From positions 1 through 64,000 of the forward strand of contig UCMT01000026.1 of NCBI GenBank assembly GCA_900473795.1: a DNA stretch of 64,000 nucleotides, written 5' to 3'. Under the pieces are notes generated by a model, which saw nothing but the letters and a program-made list of their open reading frames with translations, searched no databases and had not been told where the DNA came from. Positions 17,198 through 28,098 of the stretch are shown in pieces (position 1 is the stretch's first letter; every line of letters begins with the position of its first letter). This DNA is from Hyphomicrobiales bacterium (GTDB lineage Bacteria; Pseudomonadota; Alphaproteobacteria; Rhizobiales; Rhizobiaceae). The translations under genes were made by a program, and so were the position numbers.

Positions 17198-18433
17198 TCA
17201 GGAGGAGTCCGCTGCTGTCGGAAGCGGCCGAAAGGCCGCGATGTCATGATCCATATCGGTCAGCGCCCGGTCGAGATGACCGTCGAAGACCAATCGCTGC
17301 TCGTCGAAGATGACGGAAATCTCCGGCCGTCCCTGCAGCCGCACCTCATGCGATTGTTCGAGCCCTTCGTCGATGCCGCGCTGCAGCAGATCGAAGTAGC
17401 GGGTTCCCGGCCCGCCGATGTAGATCGGCATGCGTTCGTGCAGGCTGAGCACGCGCGAAAGGCCGTTGCCGAGCGCGATGCCGGCCTGACGGAAGGCATA
17501 GCCCGCCATCCGGTTTCCCTGCCGGGCGCTGGCCGCGACCTTGTCCATTTCCGCAAGCGGCACGAACTTCGCCGGGATCGTATCCGGCGGCACCTCGAAT
17601 GCGGCGCGCAGGATGCCATAGAAGCCCGCCGACGCCTCGATGCAACCAAACGAGCCGCAGCGACAGAGGCAACCATTGGGCGCATGCAGCATATGTCCGA
17701 AATTGGGTGCGGTCGCCTCGAGTTCGCCAAACCGGTCCTTGCGGGCAATGCCGAGCCCGACGCTGTGACCGAGCGACAAAGCGGCAAGTGCGCGAAACGA
17801 GCCGGTCTGAGCCGAGTCCGCCTTCATCCCCAGTGCCTGGGCGACGAGCAGCGTCTCGTTGTTCAACGTCACCTTGGCGCGCCATTCCGGCTCCAGCAGG
17901 GCCGCGAAATCGATCTGCTCTCCGCCAAAGACCGGCGACCATAAAAGCCGCTGTCCGTCCGCATCGACAGTGCCCTTGCTGCTGATCGAAACGGCAAGGA
18001 TCTGTGATTTGGCCAAACGCGAGCGATTGATCAGCCGGGTCAGCGCATCGAGAAATCCATCGGCGAAATGCTTGGTTCCCGCGACCTTGGGATTGCGCGG
18101 CTCTTCGAAGCGGTCGATCAGCCGTCCGGAATAGTCGACAAGGGAATATTGAACCACGTCCGAGGATATTCTCACGGCGATGAGGAACCCGCTATCCCGG
18201 CGCTGCGCAAACAGCACGCGCGGGCGACCGCGCCCAGCGTGTGGCTGCTGTTCCGCCTTCTCGATGACCTCCGCCCGCTCCAGTTCAGCGGTGATCGCCG
18301 AAACGGTGGCCGATGCCAATCCGGTCTGTTCGGAAATATCCGTGTGCGACAACGGGCCCATGCGCCTGAGCGCCGCAAGCACGAGTGCGCTGTTCTGCTG
18401 ACGCACCAGTTCGGTGCTGGATTTGGTCAGCAT
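17198..18433 (-). CDS. ROK-family transcriptional repressor (XylR-like)
   Basis: 411-aa repressor with an N-terminal winged helix-turn-helix (residues about 15-60, LSHTDISEQTGLASATVSAI) and a C-terminal ROK sugar-kinase-like domain. The ROK zinc motif is present as CLCRCGSFGCIEA, with the preceding GHMLHAPNG. It is divergent from the xylFHG-type operon, and a strong palindrome (18551-18571) lies in the shared control region, so it most likely represses that operon until its sugar binds. Xylose is a reasonable but unproven inducer. Confidence 0.88.
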   Translation of the reverse strand: MLTKSSTELVRQQNSALVLAALRRMGPLSHTDISEQTGLASATVSAITAELERAEVIEKAEQQPHAGRGRPRVLFAQRRDSGFLIAVRISSDVVQYSLVDYSGRLIDRFEEPRNPKVAGTKHFADGFLDALTRLINRSRLAKSQILAVSISSKGTVDADGQRLLWSPVFGGEQIDFAALLEPEWRAKVTLNNETLLVAQALGMKADSAQTGSFRALAALSLGHSVGLGIARKDRFGELEATAPNFGHMLHAPNGCLCRCGSFGCIEASAGFYGILRAAFEVPPDTIPAKFVPLAEMDKVAASARQGNRMAGYAFRQAGIALGNGLSRVLSLHERMPIYIGGPGTRYFDLLQRGIDEGLEQSHEVRLQGRPEISVIFDEQRLVFDGHLDRALTDMDHDIAAFRPLPTAADSS

Positions 18434-18521
18434 CGCACATTCCTGTTACCACTGGTGATTCTCACAAACACATGCTCCTCCCAAAGCATCTGTCGGTGCA
18501 AAAGCCTTTGTCAAAGCCTTG

Positions 18522-18571
18522 TTGACAGCCCCAAAAAACTCTGACATCTATTTTCTCGACTGTCGAGAAAA
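18522..18571 (+). promoter_or_regulatory. xylF promoter with ROK-type palindromic operator
   Basis: TTGACA (18522-18527) is a perfect -35; with 17-18 bp spacing the -10 falls at CATCTA/ATCTAT (18545-18551). Immediately downstream is a perfect 9-bp inverted repeat, TTTTCTCGA-CTG-TCGAGAAAA (18551-18571), which would cover the start site. This is the expected geometry for repression by the divergent ROK protein. Confidence 0.8.
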
Positions 18572-18665
18572 AACTCTTTCGGGTTGGCGACAGGGATTTT
18601 TTTGCTGGCCGGGGGTCGTGCGGGAGGTTTCGCACGGACGGCCAGCGGCCATTTGGGAGGACTTC

Positions 18666-19706
18666 ATGAAATCAGTTTTGAAACTGATGGCAGGCGTTGC
18701 CATCATTGCGTCCATGCATTCCGCTGCCATCGCCAAGGATCTGGTGGTCGGCGTTTCCTGGTCGAACTTCCAGGAAGAGCGTTGGAAAACCGACGAAGCT
18801 GCAATCAAGGCCGCGCTTGAAGCATCTGGCGACAAGTATATTTCCGCTGACGCCCAGGCGTCCGCCGCAAAGCAGTTGACCGACATCGAATCGCTCATCG
18901 CACAGGGCGCCAATGCTCTGATCGTTCTGGCGCAGGACTCCGAAGCCATCGGCCCGGCAATCGAGAAGGCCGCTGCCGAAGGCATTCCGGTCGTCGGTTA
19001 CGACCGTCTGATCGAGAATCCGGCCGCTTACTACATCACCTTCGACAACAAGGAAGTCGGCCGGATGCAGGCCCGCGAAGTGTTCAAGGTGAAGCCGGAA
19101 GGCAACTATGTCTTCATCAAGGGCGCATCGACCGATCCGAACGCCGACTTCCTCTTCTCCGGACAGATGGAAGTGCTGAAGGAAGCCGTGGATGCCGGCA
19201 AGATCAAGAACGTCGGTGAAGCCTATACCGATGGCTGGAAGCCTGAAGTTGCGCAGAAGAACATGGAACAGTTCCTCACCGCCAACGACAACAAGGTCGA
19301 TGGCGTCGTCTCCTCGAACGACGGCATGGCCGGCGGTGTGGTCGCGGCTCTCGAAGCACAGGGTCTCGCTGGCTCGGTGCCGGTTTCCGGTCAGGACGGC
19401 GACAAGGCCGCTCTGAACCGCGTCGCGCTCGGCACGCAGACCGTATCCGTCTGGAAGGACTCGCGTGAACTCGGCAAGAAGGCCGGCGAAATCGCCGTGG
19501 CGCTTGCCGGCGGCGCGTCGATGGATGCCGTCGAAGGCACCGTCAAGTTCTCCGGCGGCCCGAAGGGTGTCGAGATGAACTCGTTCTTCATCGCACCGCA
19601 GCCGATCACCAAGGACAACCTGAACGTCGTCATCGACGCCGGCTGGATTTCCAAGGAAGAAACCTGCCAGGGCGTCAAGGCCGGAACCGTTGCCGTCTGC
19701 AACTGA
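18666..19706 (+). CDS. xylF: D-xylose-type ABC transporter substrate-binding protein
   Basis: 346-aa periplasmic binding protein of the XylF type. Signal peptide about residues 1-23 ([20 protein letters not shown], cut after AIA). The mature protein starts [20 protein letters not shown] and contains [19 protein letters not shown] and [21 protein letters not shown], characteristic of xylose-binding proteins. The start at 18666 follows GGGAGGA; the longer frame to 18519 runs through the operator and is rejected. Ligand likely D-xylose or a related pentose. Confidence 0.88.
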   Translation: MKSVLKLMAGVAIIASMHSAAIAKDLVVGVSWSNFQEERWKTDEAAIKAALEASGDKYISADAQASAAKQLTDIESLIAQGANALIVLAQDSEAIGPAIEKAAAEGIPVVGYDRLIENPAAYYITFDNKEVGRMQAREVFKVKPEGNYVFIKGASTDPNADFLFSGQMEVLKEAVDAGKIKNVGEAYTDGWKPEVAQKNMEQFLTANDNKVDGVVSSNDGMAGGVVAALEAQGLAGSVPVSGQDGDKAALNRVALGTQTVSVWKDSRELGKKAGEIAVALAGGASMDAVEGTVKFSGGPKGVEMNSFFIAPQPITKDNLNVVIDAGWISKEETCQGVKAGTVAVCN

Positions 19707-19743
19707 TCCGATCTCGGACATGGGCAAATAAGGTCCCGTCAAG

Positions 19744-19771
19744 AGCGCCGCAACGACATCGTTGCGGCGCT
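19744..19771 (+). promoter_or_regulatory. Intercistronic hairpin between xylF and xylH
   Basis: Perfect 12-bp stem AGCGCCGCAACG / CGTTGCGGCGCT with an ACAT loop, followed by a short pyrimidine tail (TCTCC). It lies 38 bp after xylF and about 50 bp before xylH. Likely protects the xylF mRNA or partly terminates so that binding protein exceeds permease. Confidence 0.65.
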
Positions 19772-19824
19772 TCTCCGATGTCCGGAACCTTGAACGACAA
19801 GAAAAAAGGGGGAGTATTCAGGAA

Positions 19825-21150
19825 ATGGCAAACACCACCATTGCCACGCCTTCCAGCAGCGTGCGCCAGACCCAGGGCACGGCCTTGCAGAGATTCCTGC
19901 ACGCGACGGAGATAGACACCCGGCTTCTGGGCATGATCGCGGCTCTGCTCATCATCTGGCTCGGCTTCCAGATTTCGACAGGCGGACTTTTCAGCGGGCT
20001 CTTCCTGACGCCGCGCAATCTCTGGAACCTCACGGTTCAGGCCGCGTCCGTATCGGTCATGGCGACGGGCATGGTGCTGGTCATCGTTACCCGCAACATC
20101 GACTTGTCCGTCGGCTCGATCCTCGGCTTCGTCGGCATGATCATGGCAATCACCCAGGCCAAGATCCTGCCGCCTCTGATCGGCTTCGACAATCCCGCCA
20201 CCTGGATCATCGCGCTTGCGGTCGGCATCGCGCTCGGAACCGCCATCGGCGCCTTCCAGGGGCTTATCGTTGCCTTTCTCAACGTGCCCTCCTTCATCGT
20301 CACGCTCGGCGGACTGCTGGTGTGGCGTGCAGGAGCCTTCCTCGTCATCAGCGGTGCGACGGTCGCGCCGATGGATACGACCTTCCGCATGATGGGCGGC
20401 GGCGCCGAAGGATCAATCGGCGCCACTGCGAGCTGGATCGTCGGCGTCATCGCCTGCCTCTTCATCGTCGCGTCGATCATCAATTCGCGCAAGCAGCGCA
20501 AGCGCTTCGGCTTCCCGCTGCGGCCGATGTGGGCGGAATATTTCCTCTCTGTCGTCGGCTGCGTCATGGTGCTGTGTGCCGTCTGGGTGCTCAACAGCTA
20601 TTACATGCCGGTCAACCTCGCCAAGAAATTTGCCGAGGCCCACAACATTCCCTGGCCTGACGGCGGCCTGCAGATCCCGCTCGGCATCGCCATCCCGGTC
20701 CTGATGGCCGTCGGCATTGCGATTGCCATGAGTTTCCTCACCACCCGCACCCGCTTCGGCCGCTATGTCTTCGCCATCGGCGGCAACCCGGAAGCAGCCG
20801 AGCTCGCCGGCATCAAGACCCGCTGGGTGACGGTGCGCATCTTCGCGCTGATGGGTGCGCTCTGCGCCATCGCCGCGGCGATCTCAACGGCTCGCCTCAA
20901 CGCCGCGACCAATGCGCAAGGGACGCTCGATGAGCTCTATACCATTGCTGCGGCCGTCATCGGCGGCACGTCGCTTGCCGGTGGCATGGGAACGATCGCC
21001 GGTGCGGTACTCGGTGCCATCGTCATGCAATCGCTGCAATCGGGCATGGTGCTCCTGCGTGTCGATACCCCGCTGCAAAGCATCGTCATCGGCGTCGTGC
21101 TGGTCATGGCCGTCTGGCTGGATACCGTTTATCGCGGCCGAGCCAAGTAA
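19825..21150 (+). CDS. xylH: Xylose-type ABC transporter permease
   Basis: 441-aa inner-membrane permease of the monosaccharide family with ten or more hydrophobic segments. Conserved loops are [18 protein letters not shown] and [20 protein letters not shown], and [20 protein letters not shown] closes the domain. It carries a long soluble stretch between helices (about residues 185-275), as in XylH. Start at 19825 ([11 protein letters not shown]) behind GGAAA/GGGGGAG; the longer frame to 19762 lies in the hairpin. Works with XylF and XylG. Confidence 0.9.
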   Translation: MANTTIATPSSSVRQTQGTALQRFLHATEIDTRLLGMIAALLIIWLGFQISTGGLFSGLFLTPRNLWNLTVQAASVSVMATGMVLVIVTRNIDLSVGSILGFVGMIMAITQAKILPPLIGFDNPATWIIALAVGIALGTAIGAFQGLIVAFLNVPSFIVTLGGLLVWRAGAFLVISGATVAPMDTTFRMMGGGAEGSIGATASWIVGVIACLFIVASIINSRKQRKRFGFPLRPMWAEYFLSVVGCVMVLCAVWVLNSYYMPVNLAKKFAEAHNIPWPDGGLQIPLGIAIPVLMAVGIAIAMSFLTTRTRFGRYVFAIGGNPEAAELAGIKTRWVTVRIFALMGALCAIAAAISTARLNAATNAQGTLDELYTIAAAVIGGTSLAGGMGTIAGAVLGAIVMQSLQSGMVLLRVDTPLQSIVIGVVLVMAVWLDTVYRGRAK

Positions 21151-21164
21151 GAGGAGTTCGAACA

Positions 21165-21950
<786 letters not shown>

Positions 21951-21971
21951 ACCGGCTTCGTCCTGACAATC

Positions 21972-22006
21972 AAATGCCGCGCATCAAAAGCGCGGCATTT
22001 TTGTTG
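21972..22006 (+). terminator. Intrinsic terminator of the xylFHG operon
   Basis: Perfect 11-bp stem AAATGCCGCGC / GCGCGGCATTT (21972-21982 / 21990-22000) with a 7-nt loop, followed by TTGTTG. It lies 22 bp after the xylG stop. Confidence 0.9.
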
Positions 22007-22263
22007 ACAGACAAAAGCGGCGAGCATTTCTGTCAGACAGGGCGCTGTCCCGCTCCACTCTTGTTGCAATAGCCCGGACGCCCACATCAATTGAGGCAAT
22101 GGCGGCGCCGGTCGAGAAAGCGCCTGACGTGACCGCCCTCGCCGACGCCAGACGGCAAACTCTGGATTTTCGTTTTAAAGCTCGCATTGACCATTGATGC
22201 TGAGCATTTCCTAGGCTATGAACCGCTCACAGCCTGCTTCGGCGATCTCAAACCGCCGCGGAT
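22007..22263 (+). promoter_or_regulatory. Region upstream of tRNA-Arg, with probable promoter
   Basis: About 260 bp with no gene. A TTGACC (22187-22192) followed at 19 bp by TAGGCT (22212-22217) is the best promoter candidate for the tRNA, which begins about 45 bp further on. Nothing else was recognised here. Confidence 0.4.
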
Positions 22264-22340
22264 GCACCCGTAGCTCAGCTGGATAGAGTGTTGGATTCCG
22301 ATTCCAAAGGTCACAGGTTCGAATCCTGTCGGGTGCGCCA
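22264..22340 (+). tRNA. tRNA-Arg (anticodon CCG)
   Basis: 77-nt tRNA with encoded CCA. The 7-bp acceptor stem GCACCCG/CGGGTGC pairs perfectly; the D arm is GCTC-AGCTGGATA-GAGT, the anticodon stem TTGGA/TCCAA holds the loop TTCCGAT (anticodon CCG, reads CGG), and the T arm ACAGG-TTCGAAT-CCTGT is canonical. No integrase or repeated 3' end was found downstream, so it does not appear to be an occupied attachment site here. Confidence 0.97.
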
Positions 22341-22499
22341 CTTAACCAATTGAAATTGTTATATTTCAGCGTTCCTGCTCTTGGTGCTGACCGCGTCGTT
22401 TCTATCGCATGTGGGCACCCGGCAACCGCGTCCGCTTTGCCAGAGCCTCCGACTCATGAGAAAAAGGGGTTCCAGCAGGTCGCGACAGGCAAAATTGCG

Positions 22500-23839
22500 T
22501 TAGCCGACGAGCTGAACTTGCGGCCTCGAGTGGAAGCGTGCTGCGCGTTTGCCGCTGGATTTGGCCACGTAAAGCGCCTGGTCGGCCTTCTGCAGGAGAT
22601 CGGCACTTTCCCTTCCGTCGGTGGGCGATACGGCGATACCGATGCTGACGCCGATTTCAACAACGGCGTCGGCCAATCTGTAAGGGGAGCACAGGGTTTC
22701 GATGATTCTGTTCGCCCGCGCCTGCAGTTCGGTCGTGTTGGTCAGCCCAGGCATGACCACGACGAATTCATCTCCACCGAGACGGGCCGCCGTTTCCTGG
22801 TCGCGAAGAAGCGATCGCAACCGTCCTGCGACTTGACAAAGGAGTTCATCGCCGGCCGCATGGCCGTGATTGTCATTGACCGCTTTGAACCCATCCAGAT
22901 CGAGATACATGATCGCCACACCCGGTTGTCGGCTTTTCAGATGCCCGACGATGCGATCCAGACGATCAAGCAACAGCGCGCGATTGGGTAGGCCAGTAAG
23001 CGCATCGCGCATCGCGCGAGCCTCGCTGCTGCGGATCAGCCGTGCCGCCGCTGCCGAATAACGCAGGACGAATATCGACAAAGCGACGAAGGCGCATAAG
23101 GTGACGACAAGAACCGGTCCAGCCGTTCGCAAGAGCGCATCGCCGGGACGCGCAGGATCCCAGGCCAGATAGCGGGCCGTCGCCCTTACGTCGTCGGAAA
23201 AGCGGATTCGCGCACCGGGGTCTATGGTCTTGTCATCAATATCGACAAGTCTCAGATTGGGCAGCAGATAGATATTCCCAAGCTCGGTCAGGCGGGCTTC
23301 GGTCAAGACGTCCACAAACACGACCAGATAGCCCGTATCCTGCGGCCGCGCCTTGTCGTCGAAAGGACGCAAAGGTGCTACCGCCACCATCGCGAGTTCA
23401 TTTCCGGCGGTGATCAGGCCAAACGTCGCGCTGACGTGATCGCCGCCGCGGTTGCGGGCAACGATCTCATTGAAGCCGTTGGACAATAGAGACCGGGCAT
23501 CAACCGCCCCGCCTTTTCCATCGACATACGAGTAGACGGTGCGATTTTCTGGATCCAGCACGAACGACATCGCCAGGCCATAGCTCTCCTCACCAGCATG
23601 GCCGATATTGCCGTCGATCCATGACCATAATCTGACGCGCCCTTGGCCAGGGCTTTGCCGTGAACGTCAATTGCGGCGCGCGCCAATCGTGCCTGTTCGC
23701 TGATTGCCGTCTTCGTCTGGTAGTTTGCCAGCCAGATCAAGCCGCCAGCGGAACCGACGAGCAGCAACGCGGTCAGCAGCACAAGAGGCAGAATAACCTT
23801 GAGGAAGAATTGCCGGGTGGTATCGACCTGTTGATGCAT
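22500..23839 (-). pseudogene. Frameshifted diguanylate cyclase with CHASE-like sensor domain
   Basis: One gene split by a frameshift. From 23839 the first frame encodes a cytoplasmic start, a membrane helix (about residues 13-34) and the beginning of a periplasmic sensor ending at KGASDYG. The second frame picks up at TGG (23621-23619) with WIDGNIGHAGEESYGLAMSF, a second membrane helix (VLVVTLCAFVALSIFVL) and a GGDEF domain down to 22500. Only two bases (23622-23623) separate the matching codons, so one base is missing in the DYG-x-W motif typical of CHASE4-type sensors. The GGDEF motif is intact (RLGGDEFVVVMPG); the inhibitory site reads RDQE rather than RxxD. Natural mutation or base-call error cannot be separated here. 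Confidence 0.8.
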
Positions 23840-24260
23840 TTTCTCTCTCGAGGAACAGGATTTCTCCCGCTGATCTATGTCCGCGCTTAATTTAGAAAGA
23901 GTGAAGAAAGCGGCCTGGCTTCAACCGTTCTCACGTTATGTTTTCAATGAAGCCGCCCGCGCGATCGATACCGGCAATTTTGTTTGACGCCTGTCGTCGC
24001 TTTCTGCCGCTGAGTTCATCGCGGAACAGGCCTGGCGCAACCATCGACCATACGGTCCCGGCAGCACCAAATCATCAGAAACGACGCCTTTCTCCGACCG
24101 GATCCAACGGGCCATGGGGCACATTTGTGCGTGCCGGTGGTGTCGGAACTCAAAGAGCACCACGGACACGCTTCGAGCGCATAGGATTGGACATGACTAT
24201 AAACGCAGCGAGCGCGCCTGGCCCGATCGCTGCCGCACGCGTGCCCCAGGGCTGCCCCGT
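23840..24260. other. Gene-free stretch, 421 bp
   Basis: Lies upstream of the frameshifted cyclase gene and downstream of the YbaK-type gene. Open frames exist on both strands but have no ribosome binding site or recognisable product. No terminator, promoter or RNA structure was convincing. It may carry the promoter of the cyclase gene. Confidence 0.45.
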
Positions 24261-24731
24261 CTAAGCCACGTGACTGAAACGGGCGACCTGCGCGTCCTTC
24301 ATCAGGCTGCGAAAATTCGGCCCGCTGACATGCACCAATGTCTTGTGATCACCGCCCTCGAAATAGACGTCGCTGGCGTTGCCGAGGCTTTCGTCGAGGA
24401 TCACCGGCACGTCGTAGGCCGATCCGATGGGCGGCACCGCGCCAATGTCGCAATCGGCAAACAGCGAGCTGACCTCATCCTCCGAGGCGAGGCCAAGACG
24501 CCTGTTCATCACATCCTGCAATGTGGAGAGCTCGATCCGGTGGTTGCTCGGCACAACGGCGAGGACGTAGCCCGTTTCGTGATGGACGACCACCGATTTG
24601 GCCAGTCTGTTGCCCGGAACATGGGCCGCTTGCGCTGTCTGGCTGGTTGTCGCTGTACGGTGATGAGCGACGGTGTCGTAGGCGATACCCTCGCCGTCGA
24701 TATAGTCCTGAAGTTTCCTTGCGATCGTCAT
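24261..24731 (-). CDS. YbaK/EbsC-type aminoacyl-tRNA deacylase
   Basis: 156-aa protein of the YbaK/ProX/INS superfamily, which hydrolyses mischarged tRNAs in trans. Seen in the sequence: AKSVVVHHETGYVLAVVPSNHRIEL, in which the conserved Lys of AKS is the catalytic residue of the family, and DIGAVPPIGSAYDVPVILDESL with the GAVPPxG loop. Which tRNA it edits cannot be told. Monocistronic; GAGGTACC upstream gives a workable ribosome binding site. Confidence 0.85.
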   Translation of the reverse strand: MTIARKLQDYIDGEGIAYDTVAHHRTATTSQTAQAAHVPGNRLAKSVVVHHETGYVLAVVPSNHRIELSTLQDVMNRRLGLASEDEVSSLFADCDIGAVPPIGSAYDVPVILDESLGNASDVYFEGGDHKTLVHVSGPNFRSLMKDAQVARFSHVA

Positions 24732-24944
24732 CGTAGGTACCTCTTATGTTGCGTGCTGACGCATAAAGGGGCATTTTCCTCCCATCACCTGCGAAGTCAA
24801 TGACGAATGGACCGCCGCAAGCGCGAGCGGCGGCCCGGTTCGATCGACCCATCCGGCTGCGCCAGAGACCGCCGTTGCGGCGACCGGTCGCCTCTCCGGC
24901 CCGTCAGGCAGGCCGCTGAGCCAGTTCACACCGTCCGCCTCCCC

Positions 24945-26366
24945 CTACACCGGCCTGACATTCTGGTTCATGCGGAACAGGTTCTGAGGATCGTATTGCT
25001 GCTTGATCTCGGCAAGCCGTTTGTAGTTGTCGCCATAGGCCGCCTCGACGCGATCCGTCTCGTCTTCGGGCATGAAGTTGATATAGGCGGTTCCCGCCGA
25101 ATGAGGCTTTGCCGCCTCGAAAAGCTGGCGCGCCCAGCCAATGCAGGCCTGGTCCATTGCGGGCTCGCGCCAGCGCGCATGAACATTCATGACGAAATGC
25201 GAATTCCGTTGCGGGAAGGCTGTCGCGCCGACGGCGATGCGGCCGGCGGCACCGCCTACGTGAGCAATGAAGACCTCGCATTCCGGTCCGGGCAACTTGC
25301 CGATCGCATCGAGCAGGACCTCGATTGCAGGGTCCGAAAGCGCGATGAAGTCGTGGCTTTTCCAGTAGTTGCGCGCACCGGGCGTCAGCAGCGGATCGAA
25401 GGCCTGCTGCCAGCCGGCAAAAGGATTGGGACCAACGACATCGGCGATCGGCTTGCCGATCGAACGCAAGCGCTGCGTCGCCTTCTCGCCAGCATCAAGA
25501 TCGCCACACCAGCACATGGCGAGAACCAAGATCTCCTTGCCATGCCACTCCTGCGGAAGGAACGGCAATGGCGGCGCCTGTCGCATCACCACCCAGCAGG
25601 TCAGTTCGTCCGGCGCCGTTTCGAGCGCTTGCCGATACTGCTCAAGAACGGCCCGCGCATCGGCGATGGGATGCACGACGAGGCCGGAGAGAACCTGCGG
25701 ACCGATGTCGTGAAGCTGAAACTCGAAGGCCGTGACGATGCCGAAATTGCCGCCCCCGCCCCGAAGCGCCCAGAACAGATCGCTGTTTTGCGTCTGGCTT
25801 GCCCGCACCAATTCGCCGTTTGCCGTCACGACATCCGCCGAAACGAGGTTGTCGATCGTCAGGCCGAACTTGCGCGTGATCCAACCGAAGCCGCCGCCGA
25901 GCGTCAGCCCGGCAATGCCGGTCGTCGAGTTGATGCCGGTCGGCACAGCGAGCCCGAAGGACTGGGTTTCCTTGTCGACATCGGCGAGCGTTGCGCCCGG
26001 TTCGACCCAGGCTCGTTTGGCGGCTATATCGACACGGACCGATTTCATCGGCGACAGGTCGATCATCAAACCACCGTCGCAGACCGCGTTGCCGGCAATG
26101 TTGTGCCCGCCGCCGCGCACCGAAACGAGCAGCTTGTTGTCGCTTGCAAATCGCACGGCATTGATCACGTCGGCTGCCCCGGCGCATTGGACGATCAGGG
26201 CCGGCCGGCGGTCGACCATTGCATTCCAGATCGTCCGTGCCTCGTCATAGGCGGCATCGCTGGCGTCCAGCACCCGGCCGCGCAGCTGCCCGGCAAGCGC
26301 CTCAATGGCCGCGGCGCCAATCCATGTCTTTCCTGCCTGCAGATTCATGAGGCTCATATCGTTCAT
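24945..26366 (-). CDS. FAD-binding oxidoreductase (berberine-bridge / PCMH family)
   Basis: 473-aa flavin oxidase. The PCMH FAD-binding domain fills the first half: VRGGGHNIAGNAVCDGGLMI has the His used for covalent FAD in this family, and GLTLGGGFGWITRKFGLTID and WALRGGGGNFGIVTAFEF are the other FAD contacts. The C-terminal BBE motif YINFMPEDE...YGDNYKRLAEIKQQYDPQNLF (read in parts) is clear. Substrate unknown; relatives oxidise sugars or aromatic compounds. The start at 26366 has GGAGGAG. Same strand as the peptide transporter but 140 bp away. Confidence 0.88.
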   Translation of the reverse strand: MNDMSLMNLQAGKTWIGAAAIEALAGQLRGRVLDASDAAYDEARTIWNAMVDRRPALIVQCAGAADVINAVRFASDNKLLVSVRGGGHNIAGNAVCDGGLMIDLSPMKSVRVDIAAKRAWVEPGATLADVDKETQSFGLAVPTGINSTTGIAGLTLGGGFGWITRKFGLTIDNLVSADVVTANGELVRASQTQNSDLFWALRGGGGNFGIVTAFEFQLHDIGPQVLSGLVVHPIADARAVLEQYRQALETAPDELTCWVVMRQAPPLPFLPQEWHGKEILVLAMCWCGDLDAGEKATQRLRSIGKPIADVVGPNPFAGWQQAFDPLLTPGARNYWKSHDFIALSDPAIEVLLDAIGKLPGPECEVFIAHVGGAAGRIAVGATAFPQRNSHFVMNVHARWREPAMDQACIGWARQLFEAAKPHSAGTAYINFMPEDETDRVEAAYGDNYKRLAEIKQQYDPQNLFRMNQNVRPV

Positions 26367-26506
26367 GGATTCGCTCCTCCCACGATGAACCATGCCCCAG
26401 CCCGCGAATATTGCGCCTTTCCAATACACAGCACAAGGCGCGGTTCTGTCGATGTCGAATGACCGCGCGACTGTGCTGCGGGTGGCACGCAACCGCCCCA
26501 CAGGCC

Positions 26507-27264
<758 letters not shown>

Positions 27265-27268
<4 letters not shown>

Positions 27269-28098
27269 GCCGCCCACTCCGGTTTGCGGTCAAGCACCGG
27301 CAGGGGATGCCGGTCGGTACCGAGCGTGGGCATGCAGTTCAGCAGGCCCTGCGTATAGGGATGTTTGGCATTCGCCAGATCGACGGCTGCAATCTCCTCG
27401 ACGATCCGGCCGGCATACATGACGATGACCCGGTCGCAGAAGGACGAGACGAGCCGAAGATCGTGGGAGATGAAAATCAGGCCCATGCCACGTTCCGCAA
27501 CGAGCTTGTCGAGGATGCCGAGCACGTCAAGCTGGACCGTCACGTCAAGCGCCGAGGTCGGCTCGTCGGCGATCAGCAGTTCGGGACCGGCGATCAGCAT
27601 CATGGCGATCATGGCCCGCTGCCCCATGCCGCCAGAGACCTCGTGCGGATGCAGGTCGAAGACGCGTCCCGCGTCGCGGATCTGCACCGCCTCGAGCATG
27701 GCAATGGCGCGGTCACGAGCCTCGCGCTTGCCGACGTTCTCATGCGTGCGCAACGTCTCGACGATCTGGCGACCGATGCTCATCACGGGATTCAGCGAGT
27801 ATTTCGGGTCCTGCAGGATCATCGCGATACGGCTGCCGCGAAGGCTGCGCCGGACTTTCGCCGGTGCGGTCAACAGGTCGGTGCCGTCGAAGTTGAGCTT
27901 GCTTGCCGATATGCGGGCATGCGCGGGCGTCAGCCCCATGATCGCCCTGCCCGTCTGCGATTTTCCCGATCCGCTTTCACCGACGATGCCGAGACGCTCC
28001 CTCCCGAGCGTGAAGGAAACACCGCGCACCGCCTCGATCAGCCCGGTGCGGGTTGGAAATGAAACGCGCAGGTCATCAACCGTCAGCATCGGGTTCAT
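27265..28098 (-). CDS. Peptide ABC transporter ATP-binding protein (DppD-like)
   Basis: 277-aa ABC ATPase of the oligopeptide subfamily. Walker A GESGSGKSQ, the QDPKYSLNPVMSIG loop typical of Opp/Dpp ATPases, signature EVSGGMGQRAMIAMML, Walker B LLIADEPTSALDVT and FISHDLRLV. The final Thr of Walker A is replaced by Gln (GKSQT), as often seen in DppD proteins, and the signature has GMGQR in place of GQRQR. ATGA overlaps at both ends link it to the permease and the second ATPase gene. Confidence 0.88.

Noticed and set aside
22264..22499. tRNA-Arg as an integration site for a mobile island
   Set aside because: No integrase and no second copy of the tRNA 3' end was noticed in the window; the following genes look ordinary.
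22350..22991. Plus-strand frame after the tRNA
   Set aside because: Runs across the GGDEF gene on the other strand; no ribosome binding site or domain.
24807..26462. A 551-codon plus-strand frame opposite the FAD oxidoreductase
   Set aside because: Composition is that of a shadow frame; the minus-strand gene has a clear family, ribosome binding site and FAD motifs.
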